Positions 24,338 through 33,900 of a stretch of 64,000 nucleotides of DNA are shown here, in pieces. Numbering within the stretch: the first letter of the stretch is position 1; each line of letters begins with the position of its first letter. The notes beneath the pieces are model-generated. The model saw nothing but the letters and a program-made list of their open reading frames with translations, did no database searches and was not told where the DNA came from. A program made the translations under genes and the position numbers. This DNA comes from Burkholderiales bacterium (GTDB lineage: Bacteria > Pseudomonadota > Gammaproteobacteria > Burkholderiales > Burkholderiaceae_C), in contig CANGHK010000002.1 in the NCBI GenBank assembly GCA_947453625.1, positions 62,001 through 126,000 on the forward strand. The letters are read 5' to 3'.

Positions 24338-25159
24338 TCAAAGCCGCCGGTGCGCCAGCGCGGGCAGCTGCCGGCGCACCGCGGCCAGCCGTTCGGCGTC
24401 GAGCTCGCCGGCCACCACGGCTTCGCCCTCGGGCCGGCAGGCCAGCACCTCGCCCCAGGGGTCGGCCAGCAGGCTGTGGCCCCAGGTGCGGCGGCCGTTC
24501 TCGTGCAGCCCACCCTGGGCCGGCGCCAGCACATAGCACTGGTTCTCCACCGCGCGGGCGCGCAGCAGCAATTCCCAATGGGCCTGGCCGGTGGTGTGGG
24601 TGAATGCCGACGGCACCACGACCAGGTCGCAAGGCCCTTGCGGCGCGCGCATCAGCTGGCGGTAGAGCTCGGGGAAGCGCAGGTCGTAGCAGATCGACAG
24701 CCCGACCCGCCAGCCCTCGATGTCGACCGCAACCGGCTCGCTGCCGGCCTCCAGCACCCGGCCTTCGTCATAGCGCTCCTGGCCGTTGTCGAAGGCGAAC
24801 AAGTGGATCTTGTCGTAGCGCGCCACCTGCCGGCCGTCCGGGCCCCAGACGCTGCAGCTGTTGCGCACGCGCTGCGGGTCCGGCGTGCGCAGCGGCAGCG
24901 TGCCGCCCACCACCCACAGCCCCAGGTGCTGCGCGGCCTCGGCCAGCATGGCCTGGATGGGGCCGTCGCCCTCGGTCTCGGCGATGGCGAGCTTGTCGCG
25001 GTCGCTTCGGCCCAGCAGGCAGAAGTACTCGGGCAGCGCCACCAGGCGGGCGCCGCCATCGGCAGCCTCGGCCATCAGGCGCCGCGCCGCGGCCAGGTTG
25101 CGGTCCAGGTCGGGCGTGGAGACCATCTGGAGGGCGGCGATCTTGAGGGGCTGGGGCAT
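24338..25159 (-). CDS. Carbon-nitrogen hydrolase (nitrilase family), probable deaminated glutathione / omega-amidase
   Basis: A 273-residue nitrilase-superfamily amidase. The catalytic triad is visible: Glu in ALPEYFCLLG, Lys in RYDKIHLFAF and Cys in SICYDLRFPELYR. The sequence resembles the Nit1/NitB-type enzymes that repair deaminated glutathione or hydrolyse alpha-ketoglutaramate. The reading frame continues upstream to 25519, but the conserved start is the ATG at 25159 (MPQPLKIAALQM). It follows the large YhdP-like gene on the same strand after 46 bases, an arrangement common in Burkholderiales, so it is probably the second gene of that transcript. Confidence 0.87.
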   Translation of the reverse strand: MPQPLKIAALQMVSTPDLDRNLAAARRLMAEAADGGARLVALPEYFCLLGRSDRDKLAIAETEGDGPIQAMLAEAAQHLGLWVVGGTLPLRTPDPQRVRNSCSVWGPDGRQVARYDKIHLFAFDNGQERYDEGRVLEAGSEPVAVDIEGWRVGLSICYDLRFPELYRQLMRAPQGPCDLVVVPSAFTHTTGQAHWELLLRARAVENQCYVLAPAQGGLHENGRRTWGHSLLADPWGEVLACRPEGEAVVAGELDAERLAAVRRQLPALAHRRL

Positions 25160-25205
25160 GGTGGTCGTCGGGTCTGGAAAGGGTGGCCGCGACAGCGCCG
25201 CGGGC

Positions 25206-28200
25206 TCAGGGCCGGGCCGTTGCGGCGGCCGAGGCGGCCGCGGCGGCCGCCGCCGAAGCCGCCTCGGCCGCCGCGACGGCCGACCTGGACAGCTCCTGCG
25301 CCGCCACGGCAGGCAGCGGATCGAGCAGTTTGCGCTCGATGCGGTCGACCTTGGGGTCGTCCCAGCCGCCGCTGATCTGGAACTCGCGCGCGCTGGCCTG
25401 GCGCAGCGGCTCGCGCAGCAGCCACTGGCCGACGAATGCCCCCAGCGCGATCGCCGGGTTGATCGCCGCGTAGGCCAGTGACGCGCTGGCGGTGTTGAGC
25501 TCGGGCAGCACCACGACATGCAGGTCCTGGGTTTCGCGCGCGATGTCGGCGCTGCCCTCCATCAACACCACCGCCTGCACGCCGCGCAGGCGCAGGTTGT
25601 CTGTGTGGGCCACGCCCTGGCTGATGCGCAGGTCGCCGACCAGGTTGTCGAAGGCGAAACCCTCCTGGAATACATCGCGGAAGTCGAGCAGCAGCCGGCG
25701 CGGCAAGGCCTGCAGGCTGAGCACGCCGAGCAGCCGCGCCGCCCCGGCATCGGCCTTGAGGAATTGACCGCGCTCGAAATCCAGTCCCAGCGTGCCGTCC
25801 AGCGTGGGCAGGTCCAGGCCCAGTGGCGAGCCGTCCCAGCCCAGCACGCCCTTCATCTGGCCTTTCGCGCCCTTGACCAGCTGGCCCAAGCCCAGGCGAT
25901 CGAGCAGCGCCCCGCCGTCGTCGACCTCGAGCTTGAAATCGAGTGCCATGTGGCGCCTGGCCGTTCCCGCCACCGCCTGCCAGCGGCCGGTGGCGGACAA
26001 GCGGGCCTGCGGGTTGACCAGCTGCAGCCGGTTCAGCCGCCACTCGGCGCGGCCTGCAGCCTCGCCCGGCGCGGGCGGGCGGTTGACCGCCTCGACCGCC
26101 AGCCGGCCCAGCTTGTGGCCGCGCAGCTCGAAGTCCTCGACCTCGATGTCGAGCGCAGGCACGTTGGTGGGCGCGCGCTCGAGCAGGCCGGCCATCGAAT
26201 CGCCCACCCGCTCGGCCTCGGCCGGCGGCAGTGACAGCCGGGTCAGTCTGGCCTTGATGCGGCCGCCGCCGCCGACGCCGCGCGCTTCGTGGAACTCGAC
26301 ACTGCCGGCGGTCTGGTCGGCCTTGCCCTGCACCCGCCAGCCCGCGTCGCCCGGCGTGGCCAGGCGCTGCAGGTCCAGCGTCACGCCGGTGAGCCGGCGT
26401 CCGCCGGCCAGCAGTTCGCCGGTCTTGAGTTGCACCGCGTGTGGCAACCAGGCCGCCTCGGGCCCCGGCCCGGCCCCGTTCGCGCCCTCGGGTGCGGCCA
26501 GCGCGGCCCAGGCATCGAGGTCCAGGCGCGGCAGTGTCAGCACCGCGCGGCCGCCGGCCACCGGCTCGGGCAGCGGGCTGTCGTAGGCCAGCGCGCCGCG
26601 CAGCAGCCGCGGCGCCGCGGCGCCGCGCTCGAGCACCCCGCTGGCCTGCAGCGCGCCCAGCTCCAGCCGCAGCAGTTCCGGTGCTGATTCGCGCGCGCTC
26701 TTGTCCCGGCTGGCGCCCGGCTCATCCTGCGCCACGCTGCTGATGCGCAGCGGCAGGCTGCTCTCGGCCGCCTTGTGCAGTGGCGCCGGCAGGTCTATCG
26801 CCATGCCGGCGAGGTTGCTGCTCAGCTGCCACTCGGTCTGGTCGTGGCGCACGCCGACTTGCGCCCGGTAGGCCGTCTGGCCCTGCAGGCGCTGGGCCCA
26901 GCGCGCTGCGGGCCCCAGGTCGGCCAGGCGCCGCAGGCCGTCGGCGCTGGCGTTCCCGGCCAGCGCAAAGCGCAGGCTGCCATCGGCCTGGCTGCCGCCG
27001 TCGATCTGCAGCTCGCCCCCGGCGAACTGGGTCCGCAAACCGACCACCTGCAGGCTCTTGTGGCTGAAGTCGATGCGGCCGCGGGCGTTTGGCAGCAGCG
27101 GCGCGTCGGGGCGCAAGCGCAAGTCGTTGCCCGGCAGCAGCAGGCTGGCCTTGACGACGGTGTCCATCGCACGCGCCAGCGGGATGTTCAGCCCGAGCTT
27201 GAGCTCGGCCGTGCCGGTGGCGCCGGCATCGGCCAGCGCGCCGCCGGTCCACTCGCCCAGCGGCGTGGTGTTGAGGTAGCGCAGCAGGTCGGACAAGGGA
27301 CCGCGGGCCTGGCCCTCGACCTCGAGCAGCGCGCGGTCCGACAACTCGCGGATGCGGCCCTGGACCTCGCTCAGCTCCTGGCCCCAGAGCCGACCGCGCG
27401 CCTGCTGGAACTGCATCGAGTCGCGCTCGAACACCAGCTGGCCGCTGACGTTGCCGAATGCCGGCCAATGCCTGGCCGCCGCCGCCGGGTCGGGCGCCTC
27501 CGGCAAGGGCGCCAGCGTCACGTCCTGCACCCGGCCGGCGATGCGGAATTCGCCGTCCTTGCGGTTGACGAAGGGGAAATCCCACAGGTCGCCCTTGACG
27601 CGGTAGCTGACCTCGCGCAGTTCGCCGCCCTGCACCGCCTGCTGCACCCAGGCCCGGACCTGCTCGCCTATGCCCAGCGGCAGGTAGCGCGCGACCCGGT
27701 TGGCGCGGCCCTCGGCCAGCGTGCCGGCAAGTTCCAGCACGCCAGGCAGCCGTCCGCCCTTGCCGAATCCGCTGCCCGCGCCGCTGTGCCAGGTGGCGTT
27801 GAGCGCGCCGCGCGCGTCGGCGTTGTCGAAGCGGGCGTCCATCACCTTCAGCTCGATGCGCGGCGCGGCGGCCGGGTCTGGCACGGGCGGCCTGGGGCCG
27901 GTGCGGTCCGCGTCCATGCGCCAGCTCAACCTTGTCGACAGGTGGGCCAGGGCCACGCTGGCCTGCTCGAACACGCCGGGCAACTCGAGCGCACCGTCGA
28001 CCAGCTTCAGGTCGGCCTGGCCACCGGTCTCGGTGGCGCTGATGTCGAGGTCGGCGCCGCGAAAGCCGGGCCGGCCCAGGCCGCCGGGTTCGGGCGAGGG
28101 GGCGGCTGCGATCGCCAGGCCGCGGACGCCGGCCTTGACGCTGTAGTGCTCGGGGGCGTCGATGGCGCCGTCCCAGCGCGCCTGCAGCGCTTGCACCCGG

Positions 28201-29441
28201 CCCTCGGGATTGAGCTGGTGCAGCAGGCTGCGCAGACCGGCACCTATCGGCAGGCGCTCGCCCAGCTCGGCCAGCGCCTCCAGGTCGAGCCGGTCGGCGC
28301 TGAAATCGCCGCCGGTCACCGGGTGGCGGGTCGCGGGCGCCGCCGCGCCCAGGGACTGGGTCTGGCGCCAGGCCAGGCGCAGCTGGCTGGGCGCCCAGGC
28401 CGGGGTGTCGGGGCTGCTGAACGCCAGTTGCTGCACCGCCAGGGTCACGCCGGTGGCCGAGCGCTCGGCGACGAAGCGCCCGCTCAAGGCGCTGAAGCTC
28501 AGCGGCTCGAGGTCTTGCGCCAGCCGCACCGAGACCTGGCGCAACACCGCGTCAAGCGTCAGCGCGCGCGGCTGGCCCTGGTCCCAGTCGACCCAGGCGC
28601 GCAGCGCCGCCTCGCCCTGCCGCAGGTCGACCGGCAAGTCGACATGGCGGCGCAGGCTGGCCACATCGGCGCGCGGCAGGTCGGCGAACAGGCTGCCGCG
28701 CCAGCGCTGCCAGTCGCCGGTCCGGCCCAGCAGCGGCGCGCGCGCCAGCGCCCGCAGCGAGAAGCGCTGGCCCCAGTCGGCCGGCGGCGTGGCGTCTAGC
28801 CTCAACTCATGGCGCCGGCCGCGGTTGCGCAGCACCAGCAAGACCTCGCTGAGCTGCAGCGGCGGCGCGGCGCGCTGCTCGTCGACCCAGCGCAGCAGGC
28901 CGCCACGGAAGACGATCTCATGCTGCTCGAAACACCAGTCGGCGGCCGCGCTGCCCTCGACCGCGGCGTCGCTGGACGCCAGGTCCAGCCCGGCCACATG
29001 CCAGCGGCCCTGGACATCGAGCCGCACTTCGAGCCGCGCATCCTCGATCAGCAGCTGTTCGAAGCGCAGCCGCAGCGCCAGCAGCGAGGGCACCGACAGC
29101 GCGGCCGATACCCGCGGCAGGCGCAGCGCCTCGCGGCCTTGCGCGTCGCGCAAGACCACGTCGCGCAAGGTGAAAGCCGGCACCCAGCCGGCGCTGTGCA
29201 CGCTGATCTGGCCGATCTGCACCGGATGCCCCAGCGCCAGTCCGGCTTGCACCTGGATCGCCGGACGCCAATCGTCCAGACGGGGCAGAATCAACCAGTG
29301 CAGTGTCAGCCAGGCCAGCAGGGCGAGGGTCCAGGCGGCCAGCAGCAGACCCAGCCCGACCCGCAACGCGACGCGCCCGGCCCGGCGGACGGACCACCGG
29401 GAAGGCTCGCACGCAGCAGCGACAAACGACGAGAGGGACAT
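25206..29441 (-). CDS. YhdP-family AsmA-like protein (DUF3971), envelope lipid transport
   Basis: A 1411-residue protein anchored by one N-terminal membrane helix (about residues 25-50) and otherwise periplasmic. It has the repeated beta-strand pattern of AsmA/TamB/YhdP proteins, which bridge the envelope as lipid-conducting grooves; YhdP in E. coli helps move phospholipid to the outer membrane. The C-terminal region (DLRISQGVAHTDNLRLRG, then VVVLPELNTASASLAYA) is the best conserved. The ATG at 29441 is 47 codons inside a longer open frame and sits immediately before the membrane helix. The last 28 residues are mostly alanine, encoded by GCC-rich repeats. It is divergent from glnE with 128 bases between. 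Confidence 0.87.
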   Translation of the reverse strand: MSLSSFVAAACEPSRWSVRRAGRVALRVGLGLLLAAWTLALLAWLTLHWLILPRLDDWRPAIQVQAGLALGHPVQIGQISVHSAGWVPAFTLRDVVLRDAQGREALRLPRVSAALSVPSLLALRLRFEQLLIEDARLEVRLDVQGRWHVAGLDLASSDAAVEGSAAADWCFEQHEIVFRGGLLRWVDEQRAAPPLQLSEVLLVLRNRGRRHELRLDATPPADWGQRFSLRALARAPLLGRTGDWQRWRGSLFADLPRADVASLRRHVDLPVDLRQGEAALRAWVDWDQGQPRALTLDAVLRQVSVRLAQDLEPLSFSALSGRFVAERSATGVTLAVQQLAFSSPDTPAWAPSQLRLAWRQTQSLGAAAPATRHPVTGGDFSADRLDLEALAELGERLPIGAGLRSLLHQLNPEGRVQALQARWDGAIDAPEHYSVKAGVRGLAIAAAPSPEPGGLGRPGFRGADLDISATETGGQADLKLVDGALELPGVFEQASVALAHLSTRLSWRMDADRTGPRPPVPDPAAAPRIELKVMDARFDNADARGALNATWHSGAGSGFGKGGRLPGVLELAGTLAEGRANRVARYLPLGIGEQVRAWVQQAVQGGELREVSYRVKGDLWDFPFVNRKDGEFRIAGRVQDVTLAPLPEAPDPAAAARHWPAFGNVSGQLVFERDSMQFQQARGRLWGQELSEVQGRIRELSDRALLEVEGQARGPLSDLLRYLNTTPLGEWTGGALADAGATGTAELKLGLNIPLARAMDTVVKASLLLPGNDLRLRPDAPLLPNARGRIDFSHKSLQVVGLRTQFAGGELQIDGGSQADGSLRFALAGNASADGLRRLADLGPAARWAQRLQGQTAYRAQVGVRHDQTEWQLSSNLAGMAIDLPAPLHKAAESSLPLRISSVAQDEPGASRDKSARESAPELLRLELGALQASGVLERGAAAPRLLRGALAYDSPLPEPVAGGRAVLTLPRLDLDAWAALAAPEGANGAGPGPEAAWLPHAVQLKTGELLAGGRRLTGVTLDLQRLATPGDAGWRVQGKADQTAGSVEFHEARGVGGGGRIKARLTRLSLPPAEAERVGDSMAGLLERAPTNVPALDIEVEDFELRGHKLGRLAVEAVNRPPAPGEAAGRAEWRLNRLQLVNPQARLSATGRWQAVAGTARRHMALDFKLEVDDGGALLDRLGLGQLVKGAKGQMKGVLGWDGSPLGLDLPTLDGTLGLDFERGQFLKADAGAARLLGVLSLQALPRRLLLDFRDVFQEGFAFDNLVGDLRISQGVAHTDNLRLRGVQAVVLMEGSADIARETQDLHVVVLPELNTASASLAYAAINPAIALGAFVGQWLLREPLRQASAREFQISGGWDDPKVDRIERKLLDPLPAVAAQELSRSAVAAAEAASAAAAAAASAAATARP

Positions 29442-29569
29442 GGATGAGCAGCAGCGACCGGCAGGCAACAGGTGAGATCGGCCGGCGCGGGCCTGGCAGC
29501 GTGGCCAGGCCCGGGGGCAAGCGCCCGGCCTGCGCTTCAATCTAGCACAGAGCCTGCGGCGGACCGCCC

Positions 29570-32329
29570 ATGGATTCAGCACTTCTCACGCCTGACCTGT
29601 CCGGTGCGCTGGCCGAGCACAGCCGCTTCGTGCAGCGCATCCGCCGGCGTTACGCCGCCGAGCTGGCGCTGCTGCCGCCCGGCCTGCCTGACGCCGCCGC
29701 CATCACCGCGCTGGTGCAGCGGCTGCATGCCGGGGGCCGGCCGCTGGCCTCGGCGCTGCGGGTGGCGCGCCAGTTGGTGCTCGAGCGGCTGGCGGTGCTG
29801 GACGTGGAACAGGCCGCGCCGCTGGCCGACATCACCGAGACCATGACGCTGCTGGCCGAGGCCACGCTCGAGATCGCGCTGGCCACCGCCCGCGCCGAGC
29901 AGGACTTGCGCTGTGGCCCGCCGCTGGACGCCAATGGCCAGGTGATCGATTTCTGGATCATCGGCATGGGCAAGCTCGGCGCGCGCGAGCTCAACGTCTC
30001 GTCCGACATCGACCTGATCTATGTCTACGAGGACAGCGGCCAGACCGCCGGGCCGCTCGTGATCAGCGCGCACGAGTACTTCAGCGCCGTGGCCAAGCGG
30101 CTCTATGCGCTGATCGGCGACACCACCGACGACGGCTTCGTCTTCCGCGTCGACCTGGCGCTGCGGCCCAACGGCAACTCGGGTCCGCCGGTGGTCAGCA
30201 TGGCGATGCTCGAGGAGTATTTCCTGGTGCAGGGCCGCGAATGGGAGCGCTTTGCCTGGCTCAAGAGCCGGGTGGTGGCGCCGCGCGCGACCGTCGCCTC
30301 GGGGCGTGCGCTGCCGCTGCGCTCGCTGGTCAGCGCCTTCGTCTACCGGCGCTACCTGGACTACGGCATCTTCGAGGGCTTGCGTCAACTGCACCGCAAG
30401 ATCCGTGAGGAGGCCCAGCGCCGCGCCGCCGGCCGGCCCGAGCGGGCCAATGACGTGAAGCTCTCGCGCGGCGGCATCCGCGAGATCGAGTTCATCGTGC
30501 AACTGCTGCTGGTGGTGCGCGGCGGGCAGTTCCCCGAGATCCGCACCCGCTCCACCCTCAAGAGCCTGCTGCGCCTGGCCGGGCGTGGGCTGATGAAGCC
30601 CGACACGGCCACCAAGCTGGCCGCGGCCTATGTCTTCCTGCGCCAGGTCGAGCACCGCATCCAGTACCTCGACGACCAGCAGACCCATTTGCTGCCCACC
30701 GCCGACGCCGACCTGTCCTGGATCGCGAGGTCGCTAGGGCTCGCGGCCTGCGGTCCCGACGCCTGTGAATTGCTGGACCGGCTGTGCGAGATCCGCGAGC
30801 TGGTGGCCACCGAGTTCGACGCGCTGCTGCACGACGGCCAGGCGCCGGCCACCAACGGCGGCGCGCGCAATGGCTGCAAGCAGTGCGGCGCGCCGCAACT
30901 GGCCATAGACAGCGATGCGCTGCTCGACGGGCTGCCGCCCGCGCTGGCCGACCGGGTGCGTCCCTGGCGCGAGCAGTTGCGCGTGCGGGCGCTGCGCGAC
31001 GACGGCAAGCTGCGCCTGGGCAAGCTGGTCGAACGCACCGCGGCCTGCATCGCCGACCAGACCTGCACCGAGGCCGCGGCGCTGCGCTTCATCGACTGGC
31101 TCGAGCCCTTGCTGCGGCGCGACAGCTACCTCGCGCTGCTGGTCGAGCGGCCCGATGTGATGCGGCGCCTGCTGCGCCTGCTGGGGCTGGCGCGCTGGCC
31201 GATGCAGTACCTGATGCGCCACCCGGGCGTGATCGACGAGTTGTCCGACCAGCGCCTGCTCAATGAGCGTTTCGACGCGGCCGAATATGTCGCCGACCTC
31301 GAGGCCAGGCACAGCGCCTGGCAGCGCGCCGGCGAGGCCAACGAGGACGCGCTGCTCGACACCCTGCGCCACGCCCACCATGCCGAGGTCTTCCGTATCC
31401 TGGTGCACGATGTCGAAGGGCTGATCACGGTCGAGCAGGTGGCCGACGACCTCTCGGCGCTGGCCGACGCGACGCTGGGCTGCACCCTGCGCTGGGCCTG
31501 GCCGCGCTTGCGCCAGCAGCACTGCGAGACGCCGCATTTCGCCGTCATCGCCTATGGCAAGCTCGGCGGCAAGGAACTGGGCTATGGCAGCGATCTCGAC
31601 GTCGTGTTCCTCTACGATGATGCCGACGAGGCCAGCGCGGAAGACCGCGACCGGGCGCAGGAGGTCTACGGCCACTTCGTGCGCAAGCTCATCACCTGGC
31701 TGACGCTGCGCACTGCCGCCGGCGAGTTGTTCGACATCGACACCGCGCTGCGGCCCAACGGCAACTCGGGCCTGCTGGTGACCTCGATCAGCGCCTTCGA
31801 GCGCTACCAGGTCGGGCGCGGCAGCAACACCGCCTGGGCCTGGGAGCACCAGGCGCTGACCCGGGCCCGTTTCTGCGCCGGCTCGCCCGACCTGGGCACG
31901 CGCTTCGACGCCGTGCGGCGCCAGGTGCTGGCCGCGCCGCGCGACGCCGACGAACTCCGGCGCGAAGTGACAGCGATGCGCGACAAGGTGCGGGCGGCGC
32001 GTCCAGTCAAGCCCGGCCTGTACGACGTCAAGCACAGCCCGGGCGGCATGATGGATGCCGAGTTTGCGGTCCAGACCCTGGTGCTGACCGAGTCGGCCCG
32101 CCACCCCGGCCTGCTCGACAACGTCGGCAACATCGCCTTGCTGTGGCGCGCCGAGCAGGCCGGCCTGTTGCCCGCCGGCGTGGGCCAGGCCGCCGCCGAT
32201 GCCTACCGCGAACTGCGCCGGGCCCAGCACCATGCCCGGCTGGACGAGCGGCCGACCCAGTTCGCCCCCGAGAGCTTGGCTCGCGAGCGCCACGCCGTGC
32301 TGGCGCTGTGGCGGGCGGTGTTCGGCTGA
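29570..32329 (+). CDS. glnE: Bifunctional glutamine synthetase adenylyltransferase/deadenylyltransferase
   Basis: A 919-residue regulator that attaches AMP to, and removes it from, glutamine synthetase in response to PII and glutamine. Both nucleotidyltransferase domains are intact: GMGKLGARELNVSSDIDL at residue 132 onward (deadenylylation) and YGKLGGKELGYGSDLDVVF at 662 onward (adenylylation). The PNGNSGPP and PNGNSGLL segments follow each. The C-terminal part carries KHSPGGMMDAEFAVQ, typical of the family. The ATG at 29570 is the natural start. The next gene overlaps its end, suggesting a shared transcript. Confidence 0.95.
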   Translation: MDSALLTPDLSGALAEHSRFVQRIRRRYAAELALLPPGLPDAAAITALVQRLHAGGRPLASALRVARQLVLERLAVLDVEQAAPLADITETMTLLAEATLEIALATARAEQDLRCGPPLDANGQVIDFWIIGMGKLGARELNVSSDIDLIYVYEDSGQTAGPLVISAHEYFSAVAKRLYALIGDTTDDGFVFRVDLALRPNGNSGPPVVSMAMLEEYFLVQGREWERFAWLKSRVVAPRATVASGRALPLRSLVSAFVYRRYLDYGIFEGLRQLHRKIREEAQRRAAGRPERANDVKLSRGGIREIEFIVQLLLVVRGGQFPEIRTRSTLKSLLRLAGRGLMKPDTATKLAAAYVFLRQVEHRIQYLDDQQTHLLPTADADLSWIARSLGLAACGPDACELLDRLCEIRELVATEFDALLHDGQAPATNGGARNGCKQCGAPQLAIDSDALLDGLPPALADRVRPWREQLRVRALRDDGKLRLGKLVERTAACIADQTCTEAAALRFIDWLEPLLRRDSYLALLVERPDVMRRLLRLLGLARWPMQYLMRHPGVIDELSDQRLLNERFDAAEYVADLEARHSAWQRAGEANEDALLDTLRHAHHAEVFRILVHDVEGLITVEQVADDLSALADATLGCTLRWAWPRLRQQHCETPHFAVIAYGKLGGKELGYGSDLDVVFLYDDADEASAEDRDRAQEVYGHFVRKLITWLTLRTAAGELFDIDTALRPNGNSGLLVTSISAFERYQVGRGSNTAWAWEHQALTRARFCAGSPDLGTRFDAVRRQVLAAPRDADELRREVTAMRDKVRAARPVKPGLYDVKHSPGGMMDAEFAVQTLVLTESARHPGLLDNVGNIALLWRAEQAGLLPAGVGQAAADAYRELRRAQHHARLDERPTQFAPESLARERHAVLALWRAVFG

Positions 32330-32904
32330 ACGCCAGGCTGGCGCTGCCCTGGTGGGGGCTGTGCGTGCTGGCGGCCGGCGGTGCGCTGGTCGCGCAGGCG
32401 CTGGACCCCGCCGCGCTGCGCTGGCAGCCCGAGCTGGCGCTGACCCAGCCCTGGCGTTGCCTGACTGCGGCCTGGGTCCACCTCAGCCCCATGCACCTGG
32501 CGGCCAACCTGGTGGGCACCGCGCTGCTGGCCGCGCTCGGCGCGGTGGCCGGCTGCGGCCGGCGCGCGGCCGCGGCTTGGGCACTGGCCTGGCCGCTGAC
32601 CCCCTTGACGCTGCTGCTGCAGCCCGCGCTGGCCAGTTACGGCGGCCTGTCGGGCTGGCTGCATGCCGGCGTCGCGGTGGCGGCCTGGCAATTGCTGCGC
32701 GGGGATCGCGGCCAGCGCCGGCTGATCGGCGCCGCGCTGCTGGCCGGCCTGCTGGCCAAGGTGTTGCTGGAAACCCCCTGGCTGGGCCCGCTGCGCGAGT
32801 TGCCCGGCTGGGATATCGCGATCGCGCCGCTGGCGCATGCCGGCGGCGCCGCTGCCGGGCTGCTGTGCGCGCTGGTCTGCGGCGTCGGCCGCCCGGCCGG
32901 ATAG
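32308..32904 (+). CDS. Rhombosortase-like rhomboid intramembrane protease
   Basis: About 198 residues with roughly six membrane helices. The rhomboid features are HLSPMHLAANLVG in helix 2, the catalytic serine in YGGLSGWLHA and the catalytic histidine in PLAHAGGAAAG. The small size and these motifs match the rhombosortase (RrtA) group, which cleaves proteins bearing GlyGly-CTERM tails. No ATG is available: a GTG at 32308 overlaps the end of glnE by 22 bases and gives MAGGVRLNARL; a CTG at 32326 is the alternative. No GlyGly-CTERM substrate is encoded in the window. The frame open further upstream lies antiphase inside glnE and is not coding. Confidence 0.75.
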   Translation: MAGGVRLNARLALPWWGLCVLAAGGALVAQALDPAALRWQPELALTQPWRCLTAAWVHLSPMHLAANLVGTALLAALGAVAGCGRRAAAAWALAWPLTPLTLLLQPALASYGGLSGWLHAGVAVAAWQLLRGDRGQRRLIGAALLAGLLAKVLLETPWLGPLRELPGWDIAIAPLAHAGGAAAGLLCALVCGVGRPAG

Positions 32905-32914
32905 CATCGAGCGG

Positions 32915-33826
32915 ATGACCGACCGAAAAACAAGCCTCGATGGCGTGGCCATCGCCTCGCTGCTGCTGTGCTGTGGCTTGTGGGGCCTGAACCATGTCGC
33001 CACCAAGCTGACCTTGCAGGACGTGCCGCCGCTGGTCCAGGCGGGTGTTCGCTCGCTGGGCGCGGCCTTGCTGGTGGCGCTGTGGGCGCGGGCGCGTGGC
33101 CTGTCGCTGTCGCCGCGCAACGGCACGCTGGGCGCCGGGCTGCTGGCCGGCGCGCTGTTCGCGGCCGAATTCGGCTGCATCTTCGTCGGACTGCAGTTCA
33201 CCAACGCGTCGCGCATGATCGTGTTCATCTACACCGCGCCTTTCGTGGTGGCGCTCGGCATGCCCTTGCTGACGCGCACCGAGCGGCCTGGCGCGGCCCA
33301 GTTGCTGGGCCTGGCCGCGGCCTTCGGCGGCGTGGCCTGGGCTTTTGCGGAGGGACTGCAAGGCAGCGGCCGCGGCGATAGCCAATGGCTGGGCGACGCG
33401 CTGGGCGTGGCCGCCGCCCTGCTGTGGGGCGGCACCACGCTGACCATACGCGCCAGCCGGCTGGCCAGCGCCAGCCCCGAGCAGACCCTGTTCTACCAGT
33501 TGGCGGTCTCAGGCCTGCTGCTGGTGGTGGCGTCGCTGGCGCTGGGTGAAGCCTGGCCGGCGCCCGCCAGCCTGGGCCCGCGGCCGCTGGTGCTGATGGC
33601 TTTCCAGACCGTGGTCGTCACTTTCGCCAGCTACCTGCTGTGGTTCTGGCTGGTGCGCCACTACCCGGCCACGCGGGTCAGCGCGTTCACGCTGCTGACG
33701 CCCTTGTTCGGCATGCTGGCCGGTGTCGTGCTGCTCGGCGAGCCGCTGACGCTGCGCCTGGCCGTGGCCTGCGCCGCGGTGGTGCTGGGCATCGCGCTGG
33801 TCAATCGGCCGCCCCGCCGCGGCTGA
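32915..33826 (+). CDS. EamA/DMT-family membrane transporter
   Basis: A 303-residue inner-membrane protein with two EamA repeats and about ten hydrophobic helices. The opening GLWGLNHVATKLTL and the second-half segment TVVVTFASYLLWFWLV are typical of drug/metabolite exporters. The ATG at 32915 (MTDRKTSLDG) gives the normal N-terminus and lies ten bases after the rhombosortase stop. Family members export amino acids, purines or other metabolites; the substrate here is unknown. Confidence 0.87.
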   Translation: MTDRKTSLDGVAIASLLLCCGLWGLNHVATKLTLQDVPPLVQAGVRSLGAALLVALWARARGLSLSPRNGTLGAGLLAGALFAAEFGCIFVGLQFTNASRMIVFIYTAPFVVALGMPLLTRTERPGAAQLLGLAAAFGGVAWAFAEGLQGSGRGDSQWLGDALGVAAALLWGGTTLTIRASRLASASPEQTLFYQLAVSGLLLVVASLALGEAWPAPASLGPRPLVLMAFQTVVVTFASYLLWFWLVRHYPATRVSAFTLLTPLFGMLAGVVLLGEPLTLRLAVACAAVVLGIALVNRPPRRG

Positions 33827-33900
33827 TGTCACCTGGGCGTCCGGCCGGGTGCGGTGCGCCGCCTAGACTCGCGGCCGCCCCACCTTTTCAGGAGATCTCC

